A stretch of 64,000 nt of DNA from an uncultured Alphaproteobacteria bacterium (GCA_937988775.1 CALKHP010000039.1:21066-85065); one strand, 5' to 3'. Positions 47,120 to 56,658 are shown, counted from the stretch's first letter. The notes: a model not told the origin generated them from the letters alone. Translations and numbers: made by a program.

Positions 47120-49267
47120 ATGACCGACCTTTCCGTCGTGCCGCCGCCTTCCCCGCCCGCCAATGCTCCGGGCGGCGGCGGCTTCGCGCTGCCCGGTTTC
47201 GGCCACATGCTCAACGTGCTGCGCCGCGCCGACCTCGCGCTCGCCATGGGCGTGCTCGTCATCCTGATGATCCTGATCGCGCCGCTGCCGGCCGTTCTGC
47301 TCGACCTGATGTTCGCCATCTCGATCATCCTGTCGATCCTGATCCTGATGACGGCGCTGTTCATCGCCAAGCCGATCGAGTTCTCGTCGTTTCCGACCGT
47401 GCTGCTCATTGCCACCATGCTGCGGCTGGCGCTGAACCTCGCCTCGACCAAGCTGATCCTCGCCCATGGCCACGAAGGGCCGCACGCCGCCGGCGCCGTC
47501 ATCCAGGCGTTCGGCAATTTCGTGATGAACGGCAATTTCGTCATCGGCGCCATCGTGTTCACGATCCTGATCATCGTGAACTTCGTCGTCATCACCAAGG
47601 GTTCGGGGCGCATCGCCGAGGTCGCGGCCCGTTTCAGCCTCGATGCCATGCCCGGCAAGCAGATGGCGATCGATGCCGATCTCGGCGCCGGCCTGATCGA
47701 CCAGGACGAGGCCAAGATCCGCCGCAAGGGGCTGGAGGAGGAAAGCTCGTTCTTCGGCGCCATGGACGGCGCCTCGAAATTCGTGCGCGGCGACGCCATC
47801 GCCGGCCTGCTCATCACCTTCGTCAACATCGTCGGCGGCATCGTCATCGGCGTGGCGCAGCAGGGCCTGAGCTTCGGCGATGCCGCGCATAGCTACACGC
47901 TGCTCACCGTCGGCGACGGGCTGGTGACGCAGATCCCGGCGCTGATCGTCTCGACCGCCGCCGGCCTGCTCGTCTCCAAGGCCGGCGTCACGGGCGCGGC
48001 CGAAAAGGCGCTCTCGCAGCAGCTTTCCGGCTACCCGAAGGCGCTCGGCATGTCGGCCTTTGTCATGGTGGCGATCGCCATGCTGCCCGGCATCCCCGCC
48101 CTGCCCTTCCTCGGGCTCGCCGCCGGCGCCGGCTTCCTCGCCCGCAAGACGAGCCGGACCCAGGCGGAAGCCGCGCGCAAGGCCGAGGACGCCCTGCTGC
48201 TGCCGAACGATCCGGCGACCGGGCGCCAGGAGGAAAGCATCACCGCCGTGCTGCGCATGGACGAACTCAAGGTCGAGGTCGGCTATGCGCTGCTGCCGCT
48301 CGTCAACGCGCCCGACGGCAGCGACCGCCTGACCGAGCAGATCAAGGCGCTGCGCCGCCAGCTTGCCGCCGAGATGGGTTTCGTCATGCCCTCGGTGCGC
48401 CTGCTCGACAACGTGCAACTCGAGGCCAACCAGTACCTCATCAAGGTCAAGGAGGTCGAGGCCGGCAAGGGTTTCGTCTATCCGGGCCAGTTCATGGCCA
48501 TGGACCCCAATGGCGGCCAGGTGCAGCTGCCCGGCCAGCACACCATCGAGCCGACCTTCGGCCTGCCCGCGACCTGGCTCGACGGCGCCCATCGCGACGA
48601 GGCGCAGCTGCGCGGCTATACCGTCGTCGATGCCGCGACCGTGCTCTCGACCCACCTGACCGAGATCATCCGTGCCAACATGGCCGACCTGTTGTCCTAT
48701 GTCGAGGTGCAGAAGCTGCTCAAGGAACTGCCGAAGGAGCATGCCGACCTGATCAAGGAGATCGCGCCCTCGCAGATCACCACCACCGGCATCCAGCGCA
48801 CGCTGCAATACCTGCTCGGCGAACGCGTCTCGATCCGCGACCTCGGCACCGTGCTGGAAGGTATCGCGGAGGTCGCCGGTGCGGTGCGCGATCCGCGCTA
48901 CATCGCCGAGCATGTCCGCACCAGGCTCGCACGCCAGATCACGGCGCAACATATGAGCCCGCAAGGCCATCTCGCTTTGATCACCATGTCCCCGGCCTGG
49001 GAGGATGCTTTCGCCACCAGCCTCGTCGGCGAGGGCGAGAACCGGCATCTCGCCATGCAGCCCTCCAAGCTGACCGAGTTCGTGTTGCTCTTGCGCGATC
49101 GTTTCGAGGATGCCGCGCGCCAGGGCGAGATGCCGGTGCTGGTGACCTCGACGCAGATCCGCCCGCATGTGCGCGCCATCGTCGAGCGCTTCCGCCCCGC
49201 GACCGCAGTGATCGGCCAGGGCGAGATCTACGCCCGCGCCAAGCTCAAGACCGTCGGCAGCATCTAG
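47120..49267 (+). CDS. flhA: Flagellar biosynthesis protein FlhA
   Basis: 715-residue export-gate protein. The N-terminal half has seven or eight membrane helices, with the FHIPEP-family signature region PTVLLIATMLRLALNLASTKLIL near residue 93 and the cytoplasmic-loop segment GRIAEVAARFSLDAMPGKQMAIDADL near residue 165. The C-terminal half (from about 350) is the soluble ring domain that receives chaperone-substrate complexes. Full length. It is the first gene after a CtrA-box promoter and is followed by a RIME-like repeat rather than by flagellar genes. Confidence 0.95.
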   Translation: MTDLSVVPPPSPPANAPGGGGFALPGFGHMLNVLRRADLALAMGVLVILMILIAPLPAVLLDLMFAISIILSILILMTALFIAKPIEFSSFPTVLLIATMLRLALNLASTKLILAHGHEGPHAAGAVIQAFGNFVMNGNFVIGAIVFTILIIVNFVVITKGSGRIAEVAARFSLDAMPGKQMAIDADLGAGLIDQDEAKIRRKGLEEESSFFGAMDGASKFVRGDAIAGLLITFVNIVGGIVIGVAQQGLSFGDAAHSYTLLTVGDGLVTQIPALIVSTAAGLLVSKAGVTGAAEKALSQQLSGYPKALGMSAFVMVAIAMLPGIPALPFLGLAAGAGFLARKTSRTQAEAARKAEDALLLPNDPATGRQEESITAVLRMDELKVEVGYALLPLVNAPDGSDRLTEQIKALRRQLAAEMGFVMPSVRLLDNVQLEANQYLIKVKEVEAGKGFVYPGQFMAMDPNGGQVQLPGQHTIEPTFGLPATWLDGAHRDEAQLRGYTVVDAATVLSTHLTEIIRANMADLLSYVEVQKLLKELPKEHADLIKEIAPSQITTTGIQRTLQYLLGERVSIRDLGTVLEGIAEVAGAVRDPRYIAEHVRTRLARQITAQHMSPQGHLALITMSPAWEDAFATSLVGEGENRHLAMQPSKLTEFVLLLRDRFEDAARQGEMPVLVTSTQIRPHVRAIVERFRPATAVIGQGEIYARAKLKTVGSI

Positions 49268-49279
49268 CGACAACAGCGC

Positions 49280-49380
49280 CCTTCTCCCGCATGCGGGAGA
49301 AGGTCCCGGCAGGGGGATGAGGGGTACCGGCCGCCCCCTCATCCGGCACTTCGTGCCATCTTCTCCCGCGGCGGGAGAAG
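49280..49380. repeat. RIME-like mosaic of palindromes, copy 2
   Basis: CCTTCTCCCGC-AT-GCGGGAGAAGG (49280-49303), then GTCCCGGCAGGGGGATGAGG, an inverted CCCCTCATCCGGC and a second CTTCTCCCGC-G-GCGGGAGAAG hairpin (49360-49380). It is a compact version of the element at 42575. It directly follows flhA. Confidence 0.78.
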
Positions 49381-49456
49381 GGTTTACGGGTTTACGTGAT
49401 CGGTCCGATCACCAGCGCGCGTTGGAGCGCGCCGGACGCAGCGGCTATCGTCAGGC

Positions 49457-50398
49457 ATGTCGCGCAACGCCGTCCTGTTTCTCACCATGAGCGTGGTCTG
49501 GGGCTTCACCTGGATCCCCAGCAAGATCGCCATGGATCATTCGCCGCCGCTGCTGTTCGCGGCGGTGCGCTACATCATCGCCGCGCCGCTGATGCTGATC
49601 ATGGCGCATATGATGGGCGGCCTCGCGATCAAGGGCAATCCCGGCCGGCTCGTCATCTCGGCCCTGCTCGTCAATACCGGTTGCTACGCGCTGCTGTACT
49701 GGGGCATCCATCGCACGCCGACCGGCCTCGCCGCGATCGTCAACATGGCGACGATCCCGCTATTCTCGATCCTGCTCGGCCGGCTGCATGGCGACGAGAC
49801 CATCGACCGGCGCAAGATCGCGGCAATCGCACTCGGCGCGGTCGGCCTCGCGCTGCTCTATGCCCGCCGGTTGCCGGTTGCCGGCCATACCGCCGACCCG
49901 AGCGAAGCACTTGGCCTTGCCGCCGTGCTCGGGGCTTCGGTGTGCTATTGCTGGGGGGCGGTCATCAGCCGCCCGTTGACCCGCGTGATGTCGCCGATGG
50001 CGCTCGCCGGCTGGCAATCCGCCATCGGCGCGCTGACGCTGCTCATCCTGTCCTTGTCCTTCGAGCAGGCCGGAATGGCGGAACTCAAGGAACTCGCGCG
50101 CTGGCCGACCAATGGCTGCCTCGCCTTCATGGTCATCGGCGGCACGCTGCTCGGCTACCTGATCTATCTCAGGCTGCTGCGCGATTGGGGGCCGTTCCGG
50201 GCCGGGCTCTATGCTTTCGTCAGCCCGGCCATCGCGGTCATCGCCGGCGTCGTCTTCATGGGCGAGACCTTCGGCTGGCAGGAGGCCGCCGGTGGGCTGG
50301 TGATGTTCACCGCCGCCGGGCTCGCCATCACGGCTCGGCGCCCTGCCGCTCCTGTCCCTGCTCCGGCTTCCGCTCCGCCGCCTCTTCGTGCGGAATGA
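49457..50398 (+). CDS. EamA/DMT-superfamily exporter
   Basis: 313-residue transporter with ten predicted membrane helices in two EamA repeats. The first starts NAVLFLTMSVVWGFTWIPSKIAMD with the typical W-G-x-x-x-x tail; the second repeat has its Pro/Glu motif at AFVSPAIAVIAGVVFMGETFGWQEAAGGLVMF near residue 255. Such proteins export amino acids, metabolites or drugs. The substrate is unknown. The 3' end overlaps the convergent flippase-like gene by 71 nt. Confidence 0.87.
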   Translation: MSRNAVLFLTMSVVWGFTWIPSKIAMDHSPPLLFAAVRYIIAAPLMLIMAHMMGGLAIKGNPGRLVISALLVNTGCYALLYWGIHRTPTGLAAIVNMATIPLFSILLGRLHGDETIDRRKIAAIALGAVGLALLYARRLPVAGHTADPSEALGLAAVLGASVCYCWGAVISRPLTRVMSPMALAGWQSAIGALTLLILSLSFEQAGMAELKELARWPTNGCLAFMVIGGTLLGYLIYLRLLRDWGPFRAGLYAFVSPAIAVIAGVVFMGETFGWQEAAGGLVMFTAAGLAITARRPAAPVPAPASAPPPLRAE

Positions 50399-51404
50399 TG
50401 TCGTGGATCGCCTTGTCGAGCTGGCGCCGCTCGAACAGCAGCACCACCGGGATCGACAGCGCCAGCGGCAGCAGCAGGTAGAACAGCCGCCACACCAGCA
50501 GCGCCGCGAAAACCGAGGTTGCCGGCAGGCCCGGCATCACCTTGAGGAACACCACCTCCATCACGCCGATGCCGCCCGGCACCTGGAACAGCAGCCCGGC
50601 CGAGAACGACAGCAGGAACGCGCCGACCACCACGAAGAAGCCGGGATTGCCGTCGGCCGGCAGCGCGAAATAGATGATGCCGGCGGCGCCGAGCAGTTCG
50701 AGCGGGGCTGCGAAACATTGCCGCGCCACGATCGGCATGGTCGGGTATTCGAGCCGGAACTTGCCGATCTGCAACGGCTTCAGCCTGAGATAGGAGCCGA
50801 GCACATACAGGCCGCACACCGCGAGCATGCCGGCGCCGAGCAGCATCGCCATATGGCGCGGCATGGCGACCAGCGGCCGCACGATCTCGGGCTCGCCGAG
50901 CAGCACCAGCCCGCCGCAGATCGCCGTGCCGAAGGTGAAGGTGAACGAGGTCAGCGCCACCAGCACGGCGATCTCGGCCACCGAAAGCCCCTTGGCGGTA
51001 TAGGCCCGGTAGCGCACCATGCCGCCGGAAAACACCGAGGCGCCGATATTATGCGAGATGGCATAGGTGGTGAACGAGCAGATCGCGGTGTAGAGCCAGG
51101 AAATGCCGGCGGCACGGCGCAGGTGCAGGAGCGCGATGCGGTCGTACCAGGCGAGCGCCGCATAGGCGACCAGGGTGCACAGCACCGCCATGATATAGCC
51201 GTGCACCGGAATGGCCGCGAGCTTATGGCCGATAACCCCGGCGATGACCTCGAGATTGTTGAGGAACTCGCCTTTCTCCAGCAGGGCGGCGACATGGGGT
51301 TCCCCGGCCGCTTCGCTCCACAGTTTCAAATAGAGAAGCCGCACCGACCAGGCGACGGCGACGAGCGCGACCGCCGGCCAGAAAAATTCCTTGAGCTTCT
51401 TCAT
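50328..51404 (-). CDS. UPF0104/lysylphosphatidylglycerol-flippase-type membrane protein
   Basis: 358-residue polytopic membrane protein resembling the YbhN/UPF0104 family and the flippase half of MprF. Typical parts are YDRIALLHLRRAAG, TTYAISHNIGASVFSGGMVRYR near residue 112 and QVPGGIGVMEVVFLKVMPG near residue 270. No lysyl-transferase domain is present, so it is probably a lipid or polyprenyl-lipid translocase of unknown substrate. The C-terminal tail is charged (EEAAERKPEQGQERQ) and is encoded in the 71-nt overlap with the EamA gene. Confidence 0.82.
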   Translation of the reverse strand: MKKLKEFFWPAVALVAVAWSVRLLYLKLWSEAAGEPHVAALLEKGEFLNNLEVIAGVIGHKLAAIPVHGYIMAVLCTLVAYAALAWYDRIALLHLRRAAGISWLYTAICSFTTYAISHNIGASVFSGGMVRYRAYTAKGLSVAEIAVLVALTSFTFTFGTAICGGLVLLGEPEIVRPLVAMPRHMAMLLGAGMLAVCGLYVLGSYLRLKPLQIGKFRLEYPTMPIVARQCFAAPLELLGAAGIIYFALPADGNPGFFVVVGAFLLSFSAGLLFQVPGGIGVMEVVFLKVMPGLPATSVFAALLVWRLFYLLLPLALSIPVVLLFERRQLDKAIHDIIPHEEAAERKPEQGQERQGAEP

Positions 51405-51548
51405 GCTGGTGCGGTGTGCCCTGTTCCTGTCGCGGCGATGATGGATGCACGACCGCGAGAGCCGTTGCAAGCATGATCGCGGAGAGTTAGGCCCAGCATC
51501 ATGGCAAAGCAATTACCGAACGAAGGCTGCGCAATGACGAAGGCTGCC

Positions 51549-52139
51549 ATGGATGACGGTTATCACGACCTCCCGGCCGGCAAGATCGGTTGCATCGTCA
51601 CCTTTCTGGAGATGAATGCGCTGCCGGCGCCGCGCCCGGTGCCGGCCCGGCCGGACCTGGCGCTGCGTCGTCTGGGTCGCGCCGATACCGCGCTCTACGC
51701 CCGGATTTACCGCACCATCGGCGAACGCTGGCTGTGGTTCAGCCGGCTCGGCCTCGATCGCGATGCGCTGGCAGAGATCATCGGCGACCCGGCGGTGAAA
51801 GCCTATGCCGTGCTGCTCGACGGTGCCCCAGCCGGATTGCTGGAGATCGATTTTCGCAAGGGTGACGAGGCGGAGCTGGCGTTCTTCGGCCTCTATGAAG
51901 CGGCGATCGGCACCGGTGCCGGCCGCTGGCTGATGCAGCAGGCGCTCGAGATGGCGTGGGCGCACCCGATTCGGCGCTTCTGGCTGCACACCTGCACGCT
52001 CGACCATCCCGGCGCCATCGCCTTCTACCGGCGCTCCGGCTTCAGCCCGTACAAATGCGCGCTGGAAATTGCCGACGACCCGCGCCTGGCAGGCCTGCTG
52101 CCGCGCGATAGCCTGCCGGATATTCCGCTGGCGGAATAG
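51549..52139 (+). CDS. GNAT-family N-acetyltransferase
   Basis: About 196-residue acetyl-CoA-dependent acetyltransferase. The GNAT fold is seen in LRRLGRADTALYARIYRTIGERW, EIDFRKGDEAELAFFGLYEAAIGTGAGRWLMQQALEMAW (motif A, with a T-G-A-G-R loop) and HTCTLDHPGAIAFYRRSGFSPYK (motif B). It resembles a family that begins with a conserved YHDLPAGKI segment, which supports a start at 51549 (AAGG upstream). Longer starts at 51534 and 51501 are possible. The substrate is unknown. Confidence 0.82.
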   Translation: MDDGYHDLPAGKIGCIVTFLEMNALPAPRPVPARPDLALRRLGRADTALYARIYRTIGERWLWFSRLGLDRDALAEIIGDPAVKAYAVLLDGAPAGLLEIDFRKGDEAELAFFGLYEAAIGTGAGRWLMQQALEMAWAHPIRRFWLHTCTLDHPGAIAFYRRSGFSPYKCALEIADDPRLAGLLPRDSLPDIPLAE

Positions 52140-52262
52140 GCGCACGGGCCGGATGAACCGGCCCATCGCGGTCAAGGATAAAGCGCAAACATCTCAGCCG
52201 TCATCGGCCGGCTTGACCGGCCGATCCCGCTTGGCGAGGCGCCGAGGCTGGCCCCGCCCTGC

Positions 52263-53699
52263 TTACGGCCGGCGCTGGTCGCGCCTGCCCTCGAAGCTGC
52301 GCTGGCCGCCGCCACGCTGGCCGCCATGCGCCGCCGGCGCCACGCGCTGCTCGCCGCGCTTCGCGTCGGACTGGCCACGGCCCTGCCCGCCGTCGAAACC
52401 GCCCTGGACGCCGTTGCCGCCCTGGCCGTTCTTCTGGCCGTGCCAGTGCCGCGGGCGATCGTCGCGGCGCGCGCCGCCATGCTGGCCCTGCGGCCGGCCG
52501 CCATCGCGCCGCATGGCGCGCGGATCGATCTCGCGCGGCGCCGGCTTCGGCGCGACGAAGGTCCTGGTCGGGTCCATCTGGAACTCGGCCACCGGAATCT
52601 GCTGCCGGGTCAGGCGCTCGATCGAGCGCAGGTAGGGCCGCTCCTCGCCGGTGCACAGCGAGATCGCCAGGCCGGAATGGCCGGCGCGCGCCGTGCGCCC
52701 GATGCGGTGGACATAGGTTTCCGGCACGTTCGGCAGGTCAAAATTGACGACGTGGCTCACCTCGTCGACATCGATGCCGCGCGCGGCGATATCGGTCGCG
52801 ACCAGCACCTTGCAGGAGCCGTTGCGAAACCCGTTCAGCGCGCGCTCGCGATGCGCCTGCGACTTGTTGCCGTGGATCGCCGCCGCCGAGATGCCGTTGG
52901 CCTCGAGCCCGCGCACCACGCGGTCCGCGCCATGTTTGGTGCGGGTGAACACGATGACGCGGCTGAAGGCATCGCCCGACAGCATTTGCGCCAGCAGCGC
53001 CGGCTTCAGCGCCGGCGTGGTGTGGATCACCTGCTGCTCGACCCGCTCGGCGGTGGCAGCAACCGGAGCCACCGAAACCTCGGCCGGGTCCTTGATGAAC
53101 TGGCTGGCGAGATCGCGGATCGTCTTCGGCATCGTCGCCGAGAAGAACAGCGTCTGGCGCTGGGCCGGCACCAGCTTGGCGATGCGGCGCAACGCGTGGA
53201 TGAAGCCGAGATCCATCATCTGGTCGGCCTCGTCCAGCACCAGGATCTCGACATGGTCGAGCCGCAGGATGCGCTGGTCGACGAGGTCGAGCAGGCGGCC
53301 GGGCGTGGCGACGAGCACGTCGACGCCGTTCTGCAGGGCGCGGCGCTGGCGCCCGATCGGCACGCCGCCGAACACCACGGTCGAGCTCAGGCGGAGAAAG
53401 CGGCCATAGCTGCGGAAGCTCTCCTCGATCTGGCTGGCGAGTTCGCGCGTCGGGCTGAGGATCAGCGACCGCGCGCCGAAGCTCTGCGGCCGGGTCTTCG
53501 ACGCTTCGAGCAATTGCAGGATCGGCAGCGCGAAGGCAGCGGTCTTGCCGGTGCCGGTCTGCGCCAGGCCGATCACGTCACGGCCGGCCAGCACATGCGG
53601 GATGGCCTTTTCCTGGATCGGCGTCGGGGTCTGGTAGCCTTCGGCGTCAAGCGCCTTCAGAAGCGAAGGAGCGAGGCTGAGGTCTTGAAAACTGGTCAA
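52263..53699 (-). CDS. rhlE: DEAD-box RNA helicase RhlE-type
   Basis: 478-residue ATP-dependent RNA helicase. The order is canonical: Q motif (YQTPTPIQEKAIP, near 19-31), Walker A AQTGTGKT, PTRELASQ, TPGRLLDL, the DEAD position reading DEAD (VLDEADQMMD), SAT, then the helicase C domain with ARGIDVDEVSHVVNFDLP and HRIGRTARAG. The C-terminal 100 residues are Gly/Arg/Gln-rich and disordered, typical of RNA-binding tails. The start is TTG at 53699, chosen because the conserved MTSFQDLSL opening begins there. RhlE proteins act in ribosome maturation and cold adaptation. Confidence 0.93.
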   Translation of the reverse strand: MTSFQDLSLAPSLLKALDAEGYQTPTPIQEKAIPHVLAGRDVIGLAQTGTGKTAAFALPILQLLEASKTRPQSFGARSLILSPTRELASQIEESFRSYGRFLRLSSTVVFGGVPIGRQRRALQNGVDVLVATPGRLLDLVDQRILRLDHVEILVLDEADQMMDLGFIHALRRIAKLVPAQRQTLFFSATMPKTIRDLASQFIKDPAEVSVAPVAATAERVEQQVIHTTPALKPALLAQMLSGDAFSRVIVFTRTKHGADRVVRGLEANGISAAAIHGNKSQAHRERALNGFRNGSCKVLVATDIAARGIDVDEVSHVVNFDLPNVPETYVHRIGRTARAGHSGLAISLCTGEERPYLRSIERLTRQQIPVAEFQMDPTRTFVAPKPAPREIDPRAMRRDGGRPQGQHGGARRDDRPRHWHGQKNGQGGNGVQGGFDGGQGRGQSDAKRGEQRVAPAAHGGQRGGGQRSFEGRRDQRRP

Positions 53700-54034
53700 T
53701 TCTTACGGATTCTTTCTGTGACAACGATGGAGAGATGCCGAGGCCGCCACGGGCCGGGAACATCGACTGCGCATCGTTGCCGGAAAGCCGGCCCGAGCGC
53801 CTCAAAGGGGAATGCCGCCGGGCGCAACGCCAGGCAGACAGGACTTAAGATAAATTCCGGGGACGGATTCGCGGCGCCCTCGCGGGGCCGGCCGAACCGA
53901 AGCAAGCGGCGCGAACCGCTCTTGCCCTGCGACGTATACGGATCGGCCGGTTCTGTCCAGTCATTTTTGATGCACTGCACAAAAACGCAAGGCAGCCATG
54001 AAGCAGGGTCGCAGGTGGGTTTGTGTGACGCCCC
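53700..54034. other. 335-nt gene-free spacer
   Basis: Covers the 5' leader of the helicase gene and the 3' side of chpT, both on the minus strand. No reading frame with ribosome site and no clear promoter, terminator or repeat was found. A long helicase leader is common for cold-regulated genes, but nothing specific is visible here. Confidence 0.5.
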
Positions 54035-54676
54035 TCAGGCGTGCGCGGCGACGATCGTGACCTCGTCGCCGTCGAGCGCCAGCGTCACGCCCATGTTGGC
54101 GGCGCGCGCGATCAGGCCGGTATAGAACGGCTGGATGCCATGGGCGTCGACCGTGCCCGATTCGGGCGCGCCCGCCAGCAACCCCTCGAGATGCGGCGCG
54201 ATGCGCGCGTTGATGCCCTTGGCCTTGATCACGAAACGGGCGGTCTCGGCATCGCCCTCGATGGTGGAGACGAGCTGGCCGCCACGCGGGATCGTCGTCG
54301 TCGCCACCACCAGCAGGTTGAGCAGCAGCTTGACCTTGTTCTTCGGCATCAGCAGCCGCGGCCCCTGCCAGTCGAGCTTGACCTTGTCGTCCTGGATGAA
54401 GCCGCGCGCCACCTGCTCGGCATCGCCCGTATCAATGGCGGAGCCGGCCGAGCCGGCGGCGCCAAAGGCGATGCGCGCGAATTGCAGCCGGGCCGAGGCC
54501 TGCCGCGCGCTCTTGCGGATCAGGTCCTGCGCGAATTCGCGCATCGATTCGTCCTTCTCCTCGTCGAGCACTTCAAGCCCGTTGACGATCGCCCCGACCG
54601 GGCTGATCACGTCATGGCAGACGCGGCTGCACAAAAGCGCCGCGAGATCGAGGGCGTCGAGCGTAACCATGGACAT
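54035..54676 (-). CDS. chpT: Histidine phosphotransferase ChpT
   Basis: 213-residue phosphotransfer protein of the DUF2328/ChpT family. It moves phosphate from the hybrid kinase CckA to the response regulators CtrA and CpdR. The diagnostic stretch LAALLCSRVCHDVISPVGAIVNGLEVLDEE carries the acceptor His21, followed by a second helix for dimerisation. The C-terminal half is a degenerate histidine-kinase ATPase fold with NKVKLLLNLLVVA. The ATG at 54676 is used. Its target CtrA is encoded at the right end of this window. Confidence 0.93.
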   Translation of the reverse strand: MSMVTLDALDLAALLCSRVCHDVISPVGAIVNGLEVLDEEKDESMREFAQDLIRKSARQASARLQFARIAFGAAGSAGSAIDTGDAEQVARGFIQDDKVKLDWQGPRLLMPKNKVKLLLNLLVVATTTIPRGGQLVSTIEGDAETARFVIKAKGINARIAPHLEGLLAGAPESGTVDAHGIQPFYTGLIARAANMGVTLALDGDEVTIVAAHA

Positions 54677-54795
54677 GAGCAGGGGGTTCCCGAATGCTGG
54701 TCTATCGAAGGATTCGCGCTTATATGCGACTTTGGCGGCGGACGGAACCTTCTGCGCGCGGATCGCGCAAGTGAGGCGTTTTAAGCGGGGGTGAC

Positions 54796-55602
54796 ATGAG
54801 CGCAACAGGCGAAGACGCCCATCTCGTCGAGGGGTTCGCAGCGCTTGCCTCGCGCGCGGGCGCGGCGATTCTCGCCTGTCGCGGCACCAGGGGCCGGCTC
54901 AAGCCCGACGGCTCGCCGGTCTGCGCCGGCGACCAGCAGGCCGAGGACATCATCCTCGCCGGCCTGCAAGGCCTCGCGCCCGGCGTGCCGGTGGTCTCGG
55001 AGGAGAGCTTCGATGCCGCCACCGCGAGCGCGACCGATAATTTCATCCTCGTCGATCCGCTCGACGGCACGCGCGAATTCCTGTCCGGCAGCGACGATTT
55101 CACCGTCAATATCGCGGTGATCCGCCACGGCCGCCCCGTGCTCGGCTGCCTGTACGCGCCGGCCCGTGACGCGCTCTGGCTCGCCAATGGCGACGCCCGG
55201 CGCTTCCGCTTGCCGGCCGGCGCGCCGCTGGCCAGCGCCGGCGCCGGCGAACCGGCCAGGACGCGCCGCTGGCACGCCGGCAGCGCCATCGCCCTGACCA
55301 GCCGCTCGCATGTCAGCGAGGCCGACCGCGCGCTCTCGACCCGGCTCGGCGCCAGCGAGGCGCACAGCGTCGGCTCGTCGCTGAAATTCGCGCTGATCGC
55401 CAGCGGCGAGGCTGATCTTTACCCGCGCGCCGGCCGCATCATGGCCTGGGATATCGCCGCCGGCCATGCCGTGCTCGCCGCCGCCGGCGGTGAACTGGTG
55501 TCGCTGGAGGGCGCCGCCCTCGACTACCGCGCCTTCGGCAAGGCTTTCGCGCAGCACGGCTTCATCGCCGTCGGCGATGCCAGGGCGCTCGCCGCATTGT
55601 GA
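54796..55602 (+). CDS. cysQ: 3'(2'),5'-bisphosphate nucleotidase CysQ
   Basis: 268-residue member of the inositol monophosphatase superfamily. CysQ removes the 3'-phosphate from PAP/PAPS, balancing the sulfate assimilation pathway. Metal-site motifs are Glu in VVSEES near residue 73, IDPLDGT-like VDPLDGTREF near residue 92 and the late WDIAAGHAVLAAAGG (usual consensus WDxAAG) near residue 216. Divergent from chpT. Confidence 0.9.
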   Translation: MSATGEDAHLVEGFAALASRAGAAILACRGTRGRLKPDGSPVCAGDQQAEDIILAGLQGLAPGVPVVSEESFDAATASATDNFILVDPLDGTREFLSGSDDFTVNIAVIRHGRPVLGCLYAPARDALWLANGDARRFRLPAGAPLASAGAGEPARTRRWHAGSAIALTSRSHVSEADRALSTRLGASEAHSVGSSLKFALIASGEADLYPRAGRIMAWDIAAGHAVLAAAGGELVSLEGAALDYRAFGKAFAQHGFIAVGDARALAAL

Positions 55603-55605
55603 GCC

Positions 55606-55734
55606 TCAGGCGCGCGGCACGCCGCCCAGCACGCTGAGCAGCAGGAGCGCCAGCAGCAGCACGGCTGCGTTCACCCAGACCCTTTCGAAGGGAAACAGGG
55701 TCCTCAGGCTGGAGAAAGACCTTGCGGTGGCCAT
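55606..55734 (-). CDS. 42-residue single-pass membrane protein (possible)
   Basis: A short frame converging on cysQ encodes 42 residues: a basic, Ser-containing start (MATARSFSSLRTLFPFERVW) and a Leu-rich helix (AAVLLLALLLLSVLGG) near the end. The hydrophobic pattern is gene-like, but the ribosome site is weak and no homologue was recognised. Confidence 0.4.
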   Translation of the reverse strand: MATARSFSSLRTLFPFERVWVNAAVLLLALLLLSVLGGVPRA

Positions 55735-55875
55735 AGTTGCGTCCGACTCTCGCTTTTGCGCTGATTCGCTTTTGACGGCGCTCCGTCATGGCACCGGACG
55801 GTTTACGATCCGGTTGCCGCAAGCACGGGCATTTTACGCACCCCGGCCGACCGGCCGAACCGGGCAGGAGGGATG

Positions 55876-56502
55876 ATGAAGAAAACGACCACGAGCCCAC
55901 CGGCGCAAGCCGGCGGCCCCCGCCTGGCCCGGCGCAGTCTGTTTCTGGGCGGCGTGGCGCTGCTGGCGAGCCAGGCCCCCGTGCTGGCCCAGCAGCGCCG
56001 GCGCCGCCGGCAGCAATCGGATACGTTCGCGCCGCACGAGATCATCGATAGCGGCCATAAGTTCTTCGGCACGGTGTCGCGCGGCCTCGCTTCGGTGGTC
56101 GAGGAAGCGACCAGGCGCTGGGGCGAGCCCAATGGCTATATTCTCGGCCAGGAAGCATCGGGCGCGTTTTTCGGCGGCCTGCGCTACGGCGAGGGCGTGC
56201 TCTACACCCGCAATGCCGGCGACCGGAAGGTCTATTGGCAGGGCCCGACCCTCGGCTGGGATGTCGGCGGCGACGGCGCGCGCACCATGATGCTGGTCTA
56301 CAACCTGCCGCGCGTCGGCGCGATGTACCAGCGCTTCGGCGGCGTCGACGGCTCGGCCTATCTGATCGGCGGCTTCGGCATGACGGCGCTCACCGCCAAC
56401 GATATCGTCGTCGTGCCGATCCGCTCCGGCGTCGGTCTGCGGCTCGGCGTCAATGTCGGCTACCTGAAATTCACCAACGAGGCGACCTGGAACCCGTTCT
56501 GA
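55876..56502 (+). CDS. eipA: EipA-like periplasmic protein (DUF1134)
   Basis: 208-residue exported protein. The N-terminus has a double-Arg start (LARRSLFLGGVALLASQ) followed by a cleavable signal ending near ALAQ. The mature part shows the DUF1134 core: the EIIDSGHKFFGTVSRGLASVVEEATRRWGEPNGYILGQEASGAFFGGLRYGEG region near residue 50, then DVGGDGARTMMLVYNLP near residue 135, GGVDGSAYLIGGFGMTAL and a beta-rich C-terminus. EipA of Brucella, a DUF1134 protein, is required for cell-envelope integrity. AGGAGG lies 4 nt before the second of two ATGs (55876), which is preferred. Confidence 0.85.
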   Translation: MKKTTTSPPAQAGGPRLARRSLFLGGVALLASQAPVLAQQRRRRRQQSDTFAPHEIIDSGHKFFGTVSRGLASVVEEATRRWGEPNGYILGQEASGAFFGGLRYGEGVLYTRNAGDRKVYWQGPTLGWDVGGDGARTMMLVYNLPRVGAMYQRFGGVDGSAYLIGGFGMTALTANDIVVVPIRSGVGLRLGVNVGYLKFTNEATWNPF

Positions 56503-56658
56503 GGGCCAGCGGCCACAAGGGCATCGGCGGGAAAGCAGCGGCGCGATGCGCGGCCGGTGCGTAACGGCACCGGATAACCCTGTTGCCAATCGGCGGCTTG
56601 GCTGCGCGGCGCCAGCGTGGCATGCTTGCCGGCATTATGAGCCTTCAGGTCATGATGC

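Noticed and set aside
47102..49342. A 746-codon open frame antisense to flhA
   Set aside because: The very high GC at third positions keeps stop codons away on the opposite strand. The frame has low-complexity His/Arg/Gly composition and no family signature, and flhA is unmistakable.
52326..54125. A 599-codon frame antisense to the DEAD-box helicase gene
   Set aside because: It is the antisense image of a Gly/Arg-rich gene and a long leader, without gene-like composition.
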